The notes: a model not told the origin generated them from the sequence alone. Positions 8,081 through 17,285 are shown, counted from the first letter of the stretch. The stretch is 64,000 bases of DNA from an uncultured Clostridia bacterium (GCA_948472945.1 CAOKVX010000012.1:1-64000); one strand, 5' to 3'. Numbers and translations: made by a program.

Positions 8081-10165
8081 TCAGACATCTTTTATGCTGA
8101 ATCCCATTCGGCCCATATTGTCAAGCCCCATGCATTTCACCTTAACCTTGTCACCAAGGGTTAGAACATCCTCCACATGGTTAATGCGGTGAGGCGCTAT
8201 CTTTGATATGTGTACAAGGCCCTCTTTGCCCGGCGCAAATTCAACAAATGCACCAAAGTCCTTAATTCCGACTACTATGCCCTCAAGTATCTGGCCCTTT
8301 TCAAAATCGCTGACTATGATATCAATAAGGCGAAGAGCCTCCTTAATTCCGTCTGCGTCTGTTCCGCAAACCGATACAAATCCTTCCTCATCAATATCAA
8401 TCTTAACATTCGTTCTCTCAATAATTGTGTTGATTGTCTTTCCTCTTTGACCGACAACTTCACCGATTTTTGAAGGGTCAATCTTGATTCGCTCAATCTT
8501 AGGCGAGTATGGTCCTACCTCAGGCCTCGGCTCGGCTATGCATTTTGAAAGCACTTCATCAATAATGTATGTCCTTGCCTCTTTAGTTCTTGCGATGGCT
8601 TTCTCGATAATCTCACGTGTAAGTCCGTGAATCTTAATATCCATCTGTATAGCAGTGATACCTTTATGTGTACCGGCCACCTTAAAATCCATATCTCCAA
8701 AGAAATCCTCAAGTCCCTGTATGTCAGTCAGTATTATATAATCGTCATCTGTTTCCCCTGTCACAAGACCTACCGATATACCTGCAACCGGCGCTTTAAT
8801 TGGAACTCCGGCAGCCATAAGCGACAGCGTTGACGCACATATACTTCCCTGTGAGGTAGAGCCGTTTGACTCGAGAACCTCTGACACCGTACGTATAGCA
8901 TATGGAAATTCCTCTTCTGTAGGAAGTACAGGCACCAAAGCCCTCTCTGCAAGCGCACCGTGTCCTATTTCCCTTCGTCCCGGTCCTCTTGACGGCTTAG
9001 TCTCGCCTACTGAGTACGATGGGAAATTGTAATGATGCATATATCTCTTTGTAGTCTCTTTTATATCAAGTCCGTCAAGTCTTTGAATCTCGGCAAGCGC
9101 ACCAAGTGTAGTTATAGTAAGAACCTGAGTCTGCCCGCGCTTGAACATACCTGAACCATGTGTCCTTGGAAGTATGTCAACCTCCGCCGAGAGAGGACGT
9201 ATTTCATTAATCTCCCTTCCGTCAGGACGCTTATGGTCCTTAAGAATCATCTTGCGAACCGTCTTCTTTTGGAATTTGTATACAGCGTCGTCAATAAGCT
9301 CAAGCCATTCCGGATGCATATCACAATAGCGCTCCTCAAGCTTCTCCTTAATCTGCCTTATATTTTCTTCCCTTACCTGCTTAACGTCTGTAAATACCGC
9401 CTCTTCCATTCCCTCAGGCGTAATAAATCCGACCATGTCCTCGTACATATCTTCAGGAGTGTCAACATGAATATAATCATGCTTTTCCCTGCCGCACTCG
9501 GTTACAATCGTGTCTATAAATTCAATTACTTTCTGATTTACTTCATGGGCTGCAAATATCGCCTCAATCATCTTATCTTCCGGAATCTCATTGGCGCCGG
9601 CCTCAATCATTATAACTTTCTCACGGGTTGATGCAACCGTAAGCGCAAGGTCGGACGCCTCCCTCTGGTCGCTTGTAGGATTAAATACGAGTTCACCGTC
9701 TATAAGTCCTACCTGAGTTGTAGCCGTCGGTCCGTCAAACGGTATGTCCGAAATTGACGTTGCAATTGCAGAACCGATCATTGCAGTAAGCTCCGGGCTG
9801 CAGTCCTGATCCACACAGAGAACAAGATTGTTGAGCGTTACATCATTGCGGTAGTCTTTAGGGAAAAGCGGTCTCATAGGGCGGTCAATAACACGCGATG
9901 TCAAAACCGCATTCTCTGACGCTTTTCCCTCTCTTTTAATAAATCCACCGGGAATTTTTCCGACAGAATATAACTTTTCCTCATACTCCACGCTTAGCGG
10001 GAAGAAATCAATTCCCTCCCTAGGCTTTTCGGAAGCAGTAGCAGTTGACAGAACGACCGTATCCCCATAGTGCATTAAAGCCGCTCCGTTTGCCTGAGCG
10101 GCAACTCGTCCAACATCAACGGTGAGCGTTCTGCCGGCAAGTTCCATTGTAAATGATTTGTACAT
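8081..10165 (-). CDS. pnp: Polynucleotide phosphorylase (PNPase)
   Basis: This 694-residue protein is a full-length PNPase, the phosphate-dependent 3'-5' exoribonuclease of the RNA degradosome. It has two RNase PH cores (RPMRPLFPKDYRNDV near 95; HGSGMFKRGQTQVL, HHYNFPSYSVGE and the SQGSICASTLSLMAAGVP segment near 430), then a KH domain (KIGEVVGQRGKTINTI near 560) and a C-terminal S1 domain (GIVVGIKDFGAFVEF, GKEGLVHISKI). It lies downstream of rpsO in the classical rpsO-pnp order. The 239-bp gap contains an rpsO terminator and a large hairpin in the pnp leader, which suggests post-transcriptional control. The ATG follows AAAGGAG. Confidence 0.97.
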   Translation of the reverse strand: MYKSFTMELAGRTLTVDVGRVAAQANGAALMHYGDTVVLSTATASEKPREGIDFFPLSVEYEEKLYSVGKIPGGFIKREGKASENAVLTSRVIDRPMRPLFPKDYRNDVTLNNLVLCVDQDCSPELTAMIGSAIATSISDIPFDGPTATTQVGLIDGELVFNPTSDQREASDLALTVASTREKVIMIEAGANEIPEDKMIEAIFAAHEVNQKVIEFIDTIVTECGREKHDYIHVDTPEDMYEDMVGFITPEGMEEAVFTDVKQVREENIRQIKEKLEERYCDMHPEWLELIDDAVYKFQKKTVRKMILKDHKRPDGREINEIRPLSAEVDILPRTHGSGMFKRGQTQVLTITTLGALAEIQRLDGLDIKETTKRYMHHYNFPSYSVGETKPSRGPGRREIGHGALAERALVPVLPTEEEFPYAIRTVSEVLESNGSTSQGSICASTLSLMAAGVPIKAPVAGISVGLVTGETDDDYIILTDIQGLEDFFGDMDFKVAGTHKGITAIQMDIKIHGLTREIIEKAIARTKEARTYIIDEVLSKCIAEPRPEVGPYSPKIERIKIDPSKIGEVVGQRGKTINTIIERTNVKIDIDEEGFVSVCGTDADGIKEALRLIDIIVSDFEKGQILEGIVVGIKDFGAFVEFAPGKEGLVHISKIAPHRINHVEDVLTLGDKVKVKCMGLDNMGRMGFSIKDV

Positions 10166-10198
10166 AAGTTTGTCTCCTTTTATTTATTTGATAACGCG

Positions 10199-10254
10199 GA
10201 GACGCCGAAACAACTTCAAAACCTGCTGTAGCCAACAGGCTTTGAAGTAGTCTC
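10199..10254 (-). promoter_or_regulatory. Hairpin in the pnp 5' leader, possible autoregulatory processing site
   Basis: ACTTCAAAACCTG pairs with CAGGCTTTGAAGT, apart from one A/C mismatch, around a ten-base loop. A short outer GAGAC/GTCTC stem extends the structure. It is 34 bp upstream of the pnp ATG. In E. coli the pnp leader is an RNase III-cleaved duplex through which PNPase represses itself; the same logic here is inference from position and shape. Confidence 0.5.
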
Positions 10255-10340
10255 GAAACAATCTCCATAAAACTATCCAAATATCATTATCCTATTTAGA
10301 GTAACACAAATGCTAGTATTTAACAAGTGCAAAAAGTAAA

Positions 10341-10380
10341 AGGATGCCGGGTAACTTATAATTCAAAGTATAGGCATCCT
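10341..10380 (-). terminator. Terminator-like hairpin after rpsO
   Basis: AGGATGCC pairs with GGCATCCT across a 24-base loop, just after the rpsO stop. On the minus strand it is followed by TTTACTTTTTG. It probably limits read-through into pnp. Confidence 0.65.
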
Positions 10381-10404
10381 CTTATGATTTAATATTAGTT
10401 TGGA

Positions 10405-10671
10405 TTATTTACGTAATCCAAGCCTCTCGATAAGTGTACGGTATCTTTCTATATCACATTTCTTAAGATACTCAAGCATATTTCTTCTCTGTCCAACCAT
10501 CTTGAGAAGTCCCCTTCTTGAATGATGGTCCTTTTTGTTCACTTTGAGATGCTCGGTAAGGTCACGGATTCTCTCTGTAAGCAGAGCCACCTGTACCTCA
10601 GGTGATCCTGTATCTCCCTCGCTTCTTCCATACTCTTTAATAATCTCTGTTTTTCTTTCCTTAGTTGTCAT
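10405..10671 (-). CDS. rpsO: 30S ribosomal protein S15
   Basis: The 88-residue protein is complete S15, which binds 16S rRNA helices in the central domain. Typical segments are [17 protein letters not shown], then [20 protein letters not shown] and [10 protein letters not shown]. The ATG lies seven bases after AAAGGAGGATG. It has its own promoter and a structured leader of roughly 80 bases that includes CTGTT/AACAG. S15 represses its own mRNA in several bacteria; this leader is a candidate but matches no specific fold I can confirm. Confidence 0.98.
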   Translation of the reverse strand: MTTKERKTEIIKEYGRSEGDTGSPEVQVALLTERIRDLTEHLKVNKKDHHSRRGLLKMVGQRRNMLEYLKKCDIERYRTLIERLGLRK

Positions 10672-10758
10672 ATTGACATCCTCCTTTATTATTATCCGCC
10701 ATTACTAAGAAACGGTCGGAGCGTCCTGTTTCCCGGTAACAGTATATTTGACGTTGAT

Positions 10759-10787
10759 ACTATAACACATGTCATTTTGTTTGTAAA
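10759..10787 (-). promoter_or_regulatory. Sigma-A type promoter of rpsO
   Basis: TTTACA and TATAGT are separated by exactly 17 bases on the minus strand, with the expected start about 80 bases upstream of rpsO. The -35 lies just before the end of the upstream secreted-protein gene, so rpsO can be transcribed independently. Confidence 0.7.
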
Positions 10788-10790
10788 GGA

Positions 10791-11777
10791 TTATTTTAGT
10801 ATCTCCAAATTAAACGGATTCATTCTAAAAAATGCCGGATCAATGTCAAATCCGTTATCATCACAAATACGGATTTTATCTCCCGCTTTTACAATGGTCC
10901 CCTTATCCGCAGGCGTACCGTCCGAATAAGTAATATTTTTTACATCGCTTTCGGCATATATTGCAAACTCGTTACCGTTTAAAATAATATAAATATTACC
11001 GCCGTCTTTACGCAACACGTCATAATAATATTTTATCTGTGCATATTCCGGCTTTCTGTCAGTAACCTCGATTGATGTTATATTCTCAATCGGACATGGA
11101 TATATACATTTTTGAGGATAACTGAAATTAATCTTTAACACATCTCCCGGCCTTAAATCTTCAACGGATAACGGCGCGCCGTTATAGGTAATCGCCACTC
11201 CGTTAATGCTGTCTTTATTAATATGGTAAGGACATGCGGCGGTCGTTCCATCAGAAAGACGTAAAATATTATTAGTGTCTTGTTTTATAAAATAATTACA
11301 CAAACTGCCGTCGCTGTCATAGTAACCCTTATTCTGATTTCCAAGCGGTGGATTCACCTGAACAGGCGTTTGGTGATAGGTTGAATTATGAGACGAGTTT
11401 CCGGAGGAAAGCTTTGCAGCCCGGGAACTGACCTTTACTTTGCATTTATACACTTTTTTCTTATTTCTGCATTTTACGGTACAGATTCCCTTTCCAACTG
11501 CTTTTATCCTGCCCTTTTTTGTGACAGTGGCAACCGATTTGTCCGATGATGTCCACGAAGACTTCCCCTTCGCTCCCTTTAGCTTAAGCGCAAAAATTTC
11601 CCCGGTACACAAATCAACCTTTTTTTTATTGAGATAACATTTGCCATGATTCTTTTGAGAATGTGCTCCGCGGTGCGCTGAAACGACAGAACTGCTGCCA
11701 AAGTATGAAAACACGGCAGCCATCACAATTATCGCTGCTGATAAAACCATTGTCTTCTTTTTAATAATTTTTTTCAT
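10791..11777 (-). CDS. Secreted protein with bacterial Ig-like (Big_2) module
   Basis: The N-terminus (residues 1-34) is a signal sequence with a Lys-rich start and hydrophobic core (MVLSAAIIVMAAVFSYFG). Residues about 48-115 form a Big_2-like module (TSSDKSVATVTKKGRIKAVG, then TVKCRNKKKVYKCKVKV) with unusual extra Cys residues. The rest (about 150-328) is unrecognised, perhaps a pair of related beta domains (SDGTTAACPYHINKDSINGV; SDGTPADKGTIVKAGDKI). It probably functions at or outside the cell surface. A shorter protein at 57.2 kb shares the Big_2-like module, so the two may be distant paralogues. It has its own promoter upstream and the rpsO promoter at its end. Confidence 0.75.
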   Translation of the reverse strand: MKKIIKKKTMVLSAAIIVMAAVFSYFGSSSVVSAHRGAHSQKNHGKCYLNKKKVDLCTGEIFALKLKGAKGKSSWTSSDKSVATVTKKGRIKAVGKGICTVKCRNKKKVYKCKVKVSSRAAKLSSGNSSHNSTYHQTPVQVNPPLGNQNKGYYDSDGSLCNYFIKQDTNNILRLSDGTTAACPYHINKDSINGVAITYNGAPLSVEDLRPGDVLKINFSYPQKCIYPCPIENITSIEVTDRKPEYAQIKYYYDVLRKDGGNIYIILNGNEFAIYAESDVKNITYSDGTPADKGTIVKAGDKIRICDDNGFDIDPAFFRMNPFNLEILK

Positions 11778-11855
11778 TCAACACCCCTCCATTTCTAATA
11801 CTTTAATCTTCGCGTGCGCAACGGCCCCAACGTAACATTGCCCTCTTTTGTATAT

Positions 11856-11884
11856 ATTATAGACAATATTTATGGAAAACACAA
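11856..11884 (-). promoter_or_regulatory. Promoter of the Ig-like secreted protein
   Basis: On the minus strand TTGTGT and TATAAT are spaced by 17 bases, about 80 bases upstream of the ATG. The spacing and perfect -10 hexamer are the evidence. Confidence 0.6.
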
Positions 11885-11956
11885 CTTAAATTTGAGTGAT
11901 TATGACCTGCCACGGAAATGAATCCTTATGTAATATGCGTTGTCTTTTGGGAAGTT

Positions 11957-12496
11957 TTATTTTAACAAAAGAATCATCTCTGCTGTCTCGCTCATGGAAT
12001 TGCCGCTATCCATGCTGATTTTCTGGATATATCTGTGAGCGTCCTCCTCAGACATATTTTGCGACTCCATAAGTAACGCCTTTGCCTCGTCTATAACTTT
12101 CTGCTGTTCTTTTGTACAAGGCCTCGGCTTACTGTTTTTCTTATATAGCTTTCTCTGTATTGATATAACTTCCTTAATTGTGTGAATCAATACATTTATT
12201 TTTAGCGGCATGGGTACGCATATAACTCCCCGCTCGCTGTTCTGCCTGATTTTTGATGCTGATGCGAGAAGAACCATAATGAAACCGTTTGGAAGGCATC
12301 TGTACAGTTCAAGATAAAGCATATCCGTAAGCTTGTATCCGCACAACACAACGCCGCCGTCAAGCTTATTTGCCATGTCTATAACCTGCGCGGCATTTGT
12401 ACAAACCATAACGGAATCATATCCGTTTTTTACAATCAGCCTTTTTATATTATTTGCATCCTCCAACCTTGGAAATGCGATAATAATATCTATCAA
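11957..12496 (-). CDS. ANTAR-domain protein with degenerate receiver, downstream of glnA
   Basis: The 179-residue protein has a CheY-like N-terminal fold (about 1-110) and a C-terminal ANTAR RNA-binding helical domain (IDEAKALLMESQNMSEEDAHRYIQ onward). ANTAR proteins bind paired-hairpin antiterminators in nascent mRNA, often in nitrogen genes. The receiver lacks the normal acidic pair in strand 1 (DIIIAFPRLED) and reads VVLCGYKL where the phospho-Asp should be, so phosphorylation seems unlikely. The start is TTG, preceded by GGAGG. It lies 55 bp after glnA, presumably co-transcribed, and is likely tied to glutamine or nitrogen control. Confidence 0.85.
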   Translation of the reverse strand: MIDIIIAFPRLEDANNIKRLIVKNGYDSVMVCTNAAQVIDMANKLDGGVVLCGYKLTDMLYLELYRCLPNGFIMVLLASASKIRQNSERGVICVPMPLKINVLIHTIKEVISIQRKLYKKNSKPRPCTKEQQKVIDEAKALLMESQNMSEEDAHRYIQKISMDSGNSMSETAEMILLLK

Positions 12497-12551
12497 ATAA
12501 AACCCTCCGCAACTAAAACGAAAATAACGTCACCGTCCCAAGGAAAAAAAC

Positions 12552-13838
12552 CTAAATCCTGTCAAGATATCTCTCAATCTCCCATGAGGAAACCTGCCTG
12601 CAGTACTCGCTCCATTCACGCGACTTCTGCATAAGAATCTTGTCTGACATGCATTTGCCGAAAATCCCCTTGATATACTCGTCGCTGTCAAAGGCCTTTA
12701 ACGCTTCCTCAAGCGTCCTTGGAAGTTTTTTTACATATCCGTCGTCAAAATCAAGCTTCATTTTGTTTTTTATCCCGTCCATTCCGGCTGAAATGATCGC
12801 TGCAAACATAAGATAAGGATTGCACGCGGCGTCAGGGCTTCTAAGCACGATTCCCGCTCCCATCCTGCCGATATCCGTCATCTGCAGGAGCGCATACCTC
12901 TCGCCCTCCGAACAGTTATAGGCGGTCATTTTGTCAAGCATGGTGTACAGCCTTTTATATGAATTAATTATAGGGTTGTTAATTAGCATCATCCCCGGCA
13001 GATGCCTGAGTATTCCGGCCATAAATGAATATCCCGACATACTGCATCCACCGTCCGCCCCGCCCGTAAATATGTTGTTGCCGTCCTTGTATATCGTAAT
13101 GTGCGTATGGAGTCCGGAACCGTTTAAATCAGTTCTTGGTTTCGGCATAAATGTGGCGTGCAGCCCATGTCTTTTTGCAACGGTATGAACGGCCAGTTTA
13201 AATGTCATAATATTGTCGGCAGTATTTAACGGCGATGCATATTTAAAATCAATCTGATGCTGCGCGGCCTCATCTGAATGATAAGATGCCTCAATCTCAA
13301 ATCCCATGTCTGAGAGCGACAAAACCATGTCTCGCCTTGCATTTTCTCCCTGGTCAACCGGTCCAACGTCAAATATGCTTCCTTTCTCATTCGTGCTGCA
13401 TGTTGCTCCGCCGTTTTCATCAGTGTCAAACAGGAAAAACTCAAGCTCGGGGCCAACATTAAAATAATACCCCTCCTTGGCGGCCTTTTTGAGTACTGTC
13501 TTTAGAACATTCCTTGAGTCCTTTTCAAAAGGACTCCGGTCTAAGTTTTGTACATCGCAAATAAACCTCGCAACCTTGTTGCTCTGCGGACGCCACGGAA
13601 AGATAGCAAATGTGTCTAAATCCGGTGCAAGAATCAGCTTTGAAAGATTCTTGTTTTCGAGTCCCTCAATCGCTCCGCAGTCAAACGTAAGCTCATTGTT
13701 TAAAATGCGCTCAAGCTGGCTTGCAGTGACCGCTACGTTTTTTAATATCCCGTATATATCTACAAACTGCAGCCTGATAAATTCGACGTCCTCCTCACTG
13801 ACGAGTTCTTTAATATCCTTGCGGGTATACTTTGCCAT
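12552..13838 (-). CDS. glnA: Glutamine synthetase, type I
   Basis: The protein makes glutamine from glutamate, ammonia and ATP. GS-I signatures are present: the beta-grasp start (EDVEFIRLQFVDIYG), NVGPELEFFLF, EASYHSDEAAQHQIDFKY, FMPKPRTDLNGSGLHTH and NSYKRL. At 428 residues it is of the GlnA1/GSI-alpha size, without an obvious adenylylation loop. The ORF track begins at 13895, but AAAGGGG eight bases before the ATG at 13838 (MAKYTRKDIKELV) fits both the ribosome site and the family's usual start. It precedes the ANTAR gene. I saw no clear two-hairpin ANTAR target in its leader. Confidence 0.95.
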   Translation of the reverse strand: MAKYTRKDIKELVSEEDVEFIRLQFVDIYGILKNVAVTASQLERILNNELTFDCGAIEGLENKNLSKLILAPDLDTFAIFPWRPQSNKVARFICDVQNLDRSPFEKDSRNVLKTVLKKAAKEGYYFNVGPELEFFLFDTDENGGATCSTNEKGSIFDVGPVDQGENARRDMVLSLSDMGFEIEASYHSDEAAQHQIDFKYASPLNTADNIMTFKLAVHTVAKRHGLHATFMPKPRTDLNGSGLHTHITIYKDGNNIFTGGADGGCSMSGYSFMAGILRHLPGMMLINNPIINSYKRLYTMLDKMTAYNCSEGERYALLQMTDIGRMGAGIVLRSPDAACNPYLMFAAIISAGMDGIKNKMKLDFDDGYVKKLPRTLEEALKAFDSDEYIKGIFGKCMSDKILMQKSREWSEYCRQVSSWEIERYLDRI

Positions 13839-13968
13839 AATAAATTCCCCTTTCGGTAATATCATCTCAGGATTGCGCGTATTTTCCGAATCCATTATAA
13901 GTTTACAACTCTATTTTCACATATACAGTTTTACATTTACAGTTTTATATTTAGTTTAACATAGTCAA

Positions 13969-13993
13969 ATACCCCGCAGCAACTACGGGGTAT
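13969..13993 (-). terminator. Hairpin terminator after cotH
   Basis: ATACCCCG and CGGGGTAT form a perfect 8-bp stem with a nine-base loop, 100 bp beyond the cotH stop and upstream of glnA. The tail on the minus strand is TTGACTATG, which also contains a possible glnA -35. Confidence 0.6.
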
Positions 13994-14093
13994 GCTAATC
14001 ACTTACTCAATAATACGCTAAATATATCCTTTATTTTAATATATTATCACATTTTTAATAATACCGAAAGTGCATCCTGCTGCCTAACACTTC

Positions 14094-15881
14094 TCAAAGT
14101 TTTTTATACCGCCTGCGGTAAAGCTTTGCAAACACAATGGCAGCAATCAAAACAATTGAACAAATGCCATATAAAATCAGATTACCTGCGACTGTTTTAC
14201 CTGCGCCACCTGTGTCAAAACTTATATTAGATTTATTACCCATACCGTCTCCCGGCGGAAACTGACCGTCTTTTTGTATTCTGTTCTCAACTTTAGATTT
14301 ATCAAAATCTTCCGGTAACTCTCTTTCATCAAGTTGGGGCGTATCATCTCCATCATTCCAATTACGCATACCGTCATCCATGCTCATACTTCCCATAACG
14401 CTCAAATCAAGATGCGAGGCATCAATCAGCGAATCAGAATCCATCTGCTCCTTTTGCGTCGATGGAATCGTTCCCTCAATCTGATTATTTATGGACTGTC
14501 CGCGCAGCTCTACTAACTTGTAAAGAGTATCCGCTGCTTCTTTATATTCCTCATATGTATAAAAATATGTAGGATCACTTTCTATCAGTGAATCAATCAG
14601 GCTGCGGGTACGATTATAAAACTCTTCAAAACCTCCCCCATAAATATATTCCTCTGTAAGCTGCTGCAGATAACTGTAATATTTTGCTTTATATTCTTCA
14701 ACTTCCATAAAAATATCAAAAAATTCCGTACCGGAAAAGGCATAGTCAATGGCATCGTTAACCGTACTTGTCGCACTGTTACCTCCATTTCTTCCCCCCA
14801 TCCCTTCCATCCCGCCAAGGGCTAGATTATAATCCCAGGGGAGGATATTAAGCTGTCCGTCAGACTCATATAAATAATAATTATGCGCCATATTTCCTAA
14901 AAGGCTGTCTTTATTGACAGAAAATACATGAACCGCCATATATTTGAGAATATTGTCTACATCCATATATTTTTCAATATCTGTGCTTTCCGAAATATTC
15001 TTCAGCGCTTTTACTACTCGTTTATGGTCCGAATTTGTTGTGTTAGTCACCTCTCCTTCCCAGATAGTCGAATAACTATCAGTATCTTTATCTATGTAAT
15101 TCAGATTGGCGCCATTGCCGCCCATTGAGAAACCTCCCCGCTTCTGATTTTGTATACCGGCAATTTGGGAAGTTTCAAAATCCTGCGGCGGTTCCATATT
15201 TTTAAAGTCCTTACCGCCAAGGTTTCCTCCTCCCATTTTTCCCATATTCATACTTTCCGGTTTATAAAGATTTCCTTTTTCTGTACCATAATTGCGCAGC
15301 ATAAAACTGTCCTCTACCGCTTCCAGCGCCAGATATACTCCCCAGTATTTGCCATTTACAGATATTTTGGCATAATTATAGAGCGAGGCATCCGTGCCCA
15401 GATATTTATACATATCATAAATCAAGGCCTCTTTCATACTGGTCGCATCGGCATAATTATTATTCAAGACCAATTTATCTAACCCATAACATGTCTGGCC
15501 GTCCACATACTGGTCAAACTCCATCTTAAAACTATATCGATCAGTATCCGGGTCATTGGCGATAGATGTAAGGCTGGTATTACCCTTAGGACGTATGCCA
15601 ACGCGGCTAAACATCTGCCCGTTAATTTCTACGTCACACTGATAGTATGTTTCCGACACAGCATTTGCAAGCATCTCCTCCCAGTCGGCTTCGTCCATCA
15701 CAATATTGATGCTTATGATTTCCTTTGTATCAAAGAGTCTGGATTCATATTCCATCGTGATGCCCGGACCGCCAAGAGCATCTTTAACGGTTTCTTCAAA
15801 AACCATTGCAGCCAAACATAGGCATACAGCGACGGCCATGATTACAGCTGCGATTTTGGTTATATTTTTCTGTGCAATCAT
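14094..15881 (-). CDS. Membrane-anchored CotH-family protein kinase
   Basis: Residues about 40-400 match the CotH kinase fold: RVGIRPKGNTSL, LDKLVLNNNYADATSMKEAL, YWGVYLALEAVEDSF and the metal-binding ILPWDYNLALGG. CotH of Bacillus phosphorylates spore coat proteins. This version has an N-terminal signal anchor (about 8-28) and a C-terminal membrane segment (about 565-587, LILYGICSIVLIAAIVFAKL) with a basic tail, so the kinase domain should lie outside the membrane. Met/Gly/Asn-rich inserts (MNMGKMGGGNLGG) interrupt it. It is the third gene of the VTC-DUF4956-CotH operon, 14 bp after DUF4956. Its substrate is unknown. Confidence 0.88.
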   Translation of the reverse strand: MIAQKNITKIAAVIMAVAVCLCLAAMVFEETVKDALGGPGITMEYESRLFDTKEIISINIVMDEADWEEMLANAVSETYYQCDVEINGQMFSRVGIRPKGNTSLTSIANDPDTDRYSFKMEFDQYVDGQTCYGLDKLVLNNNYADATSMKEALIYDMYKYLGTDASLYNYAKISVNGKYWGVYLALEAVEDSFMLRNYGTEKGNLYKPESMNMGKMGGGNLGGKDFKNMEPPQDFETSQIAGIQNQKRGGFSMGGNGANLNYIDKDTDSYSTIWEGEVTNTTNSDHKRVVKALKNISESTDIEKYMDVDNILKYMAVHVFSVNKDSLLGNMAHNYYLYESDGQLNILPWDYNLALGGMEGMGGRNGGNSATSTVNDAIDYAFSGTEFFDIFMEVEEYKAKYYSYLQQLTEEYIYGGGFEEFYNRTRSLIDSLIESDPTYFYTYEEYKEAADTLYKLVELRGQSINNQIEGTIPSTQKEQMDSDSLIDASHLDLSVMGSMSMDDGMRNWNDGDDTPQLDERELPEDFDKSKVENRIQKDGQFPPGDGMGNKSNISFDTGGAGKTVAGNLILYGICSIVLIAAIVFAKLYRRRYKKL

Positions 15882-15895
15882 GCATCTTTCCTCCG

Positions 15896-16567
15896 TTAAG
15901 ACATATATTCACCGTTGTAGCTCACCAGAGTTACGTTATCTACTCCCGGTACATCGTGAATTCGATTAATAAATGCCGTAGCGGCATCTTTTGTGCGAAG
16001 CTCCGCCGTAAGTTCGATACCTGCGGCATTTACAGTTTTGGATTTTACCGCATACTGTTCAACGCCTTGTTTCATAATATTTAGAGCGGCCTCCTCCGCC
16101 TTTTCATCCTGTAAATTTAAGACAAGTATATATGGGTTATTATGTCTCTTGCGGTTGGCAAACAACAGCAAAATTACGCCAATTATTGCCGAGCCAATAA
16201 TAGCCAGGGGAATCATACCTGCTCCAATTACAATGCCGGTGGCCAGCGCCCAAAACAAAAAAACTATTTCTATCGGCTCTTTGATTGCAGCTCGAAAACG
16301 GACAATGGACAGGGCTCCCACCATACCAAGTGAAAGTACAACATTGGATGTAACCGCCATAATAACAAGCGTTGTCACAAGTGAAAGCCCTACAAGGGTC
16401 AGTGCAAAACTTTCAGAATACATAACGCCTGCCAACGTCTTTTTATATATAACAAAAATAAACATACTGATTATTAAAGCAACCGCTAACCCTAAAAAAG
16501 TGTCAATTACCGAAAATTCTGATACGCTCTCCAGAAAACTGGATTTGAAAATATCGTTAAAGCTCAT
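15896..16567 (-). CDS. DUF4956 multi-pass membrane protein
   Basis: The 223-residue protein has about four hydrophobic segments in its first 140 residues (FLGLAVALIISMFIFVIY; a Ser/Thr-rich second helix; SLGMVGALSIVRFRAAI, like the MgtC/SapB core; FWALATGIVIGAGMIPLAI). A soluble C-terminal domain of about 85 residues follows, possibly ACT-like. DUF4956 proteins usually neighbour VTC-type and CotH genes, as here. Function is unknown; transport or scaffolding of the polymer made by the VTC protein is a guess. The track start at 16600 is replaced by the ATG at 16567, which follows GGAGG by nine bases. It overlaps none of its neighbours. Confidence 0.85.
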   Translation of the reverse strand: MSFNDIFKSSFLESVSEFSVIDTFLGLAVALIISMFIFVIYKKTLAGVMYSESFALTLVGLSLVTTLVIMAVTSNVVLSLGMVGALSIVRFRAAIKEPIEIVFLFWALATGIVIGAGMIPLAIIGSAIIGVILLLFANRKRHNNPYILVLNLQDEKAEEAALNIMKQGVEQYAVKSKTVNAAGIELTAELRTKDAATAFINRIHDVPGVDNVTLVSYNGEYMS

Positions 16568-16592
16568 ATTTTTATGCCTCCTTTTTTTTCGT

Positions 16593-17285
16593 TCAACCAA
16601 ATCTACGGCAGACGCCGTATTTTGAATAAGACTGATGCCTGATACACTCCGTCTGCAAAAGTAATTGTATTACCTCCGGGAGAAAAGCATCATACTTCAC
16701 TTCCAATATAATATCATCCGGTTTGTCAGTCACGGCAATGTCCGCCACTGTTTCTTCTAAAAATCCCCTGTGAAAAAGAGTACTTCGGATTTTAGAATCA
16801 AAAGTTACACGAACATTACCGGCCGCATATATATACGGTTCCCTGACATAAGAAACCATAACTTTGGGGCGCAGCTGCTGACTGTTCATCTTACAATACA
16901 GCTCCTGAACAAGACCTGAAGAATGATTTAACATCCACCCATTATCCCCGGTTAAAACTGCCCTGCACTCTCCTTCCGTAATTCTTGCGTCAACTTTCAT
17001 GCATAAACTGTTAAATTTCATCTTTTTCTCCAGCTTAATAAAACAAAAATCATCATTATAATAACGTATACGGAATTTTTCTCTCTTTTGCACGCCATTA
17101 ATTTTTTCACGCAGCGCTTTGTCATCCATATTGTCAAAGTAAATACTCCGTATCACATACCGCCCGTTCGCTCCGACATGTTCATCTGATTTCATAACCT
17201 GTCGCAGCCTTTGACGAATGGCATAATAATCAATCGGACAGATTTGATATTTCAGCTCATGCCGGTACATCCCTTTTTTTGTCAT
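16593..17285 (-). CDS. VTC-domain (polyphosphate polymerase-like) protein
   Basis: The 230-residue protein resembles the catalytic tunnel domain of yeast Vtc4, which makes polyphosphate from ATP. The expected tunnel motifs appear in order: YRHELKYQI, YVIRSIYFDN, REKFRIRYY, FIKLEKKMK, MVSYVREPYI, VRVTFDSKIR and ILEVKYDAFLP. It has no membrane segment. It is the first gene of an operon with DUF4956 and cotH, reading away from the response regulator gene, and its promoter carries a 16-bp box identical to the one in front of that regulator. Polyphosphate synthesis is likely from the family but not proven. Confidence 0.88.
   Translation of the reverse strand: MTKKGMYRHELKYQICPIDYYAIRQRLRQVMKSDEHVGANGRYVIRSIYFDNMDDKALREKINGVQKREKFRIRYYNDDFCFIKLEKKMKFNSLCMKVDARITEGECRAVLTGDNGWMLNHSSGLVQELYCKMNSQQLRPKVMVSYVREPYIYAAGNVRVTFDSKIRSTLFHRGFLEETVADIAVTDKPDDIILEVKYDAFLPEVIQLLLQTECIRHQSYSKYGVCRRFG

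Noticed and set aside
13839-13968. ANTAR two-hairpin antiterminator in the glnA leader
   Set aside because: Only a single loose hairpin (GGATT/AATCC with a long loop) is visible, which does not fit the paired six-base-loop design.
15993-16625. 210-residue plus-strand ORF
   Set aside because: Antisense to DUF4956; a shadow of the hydrophobic codons on the other strand.
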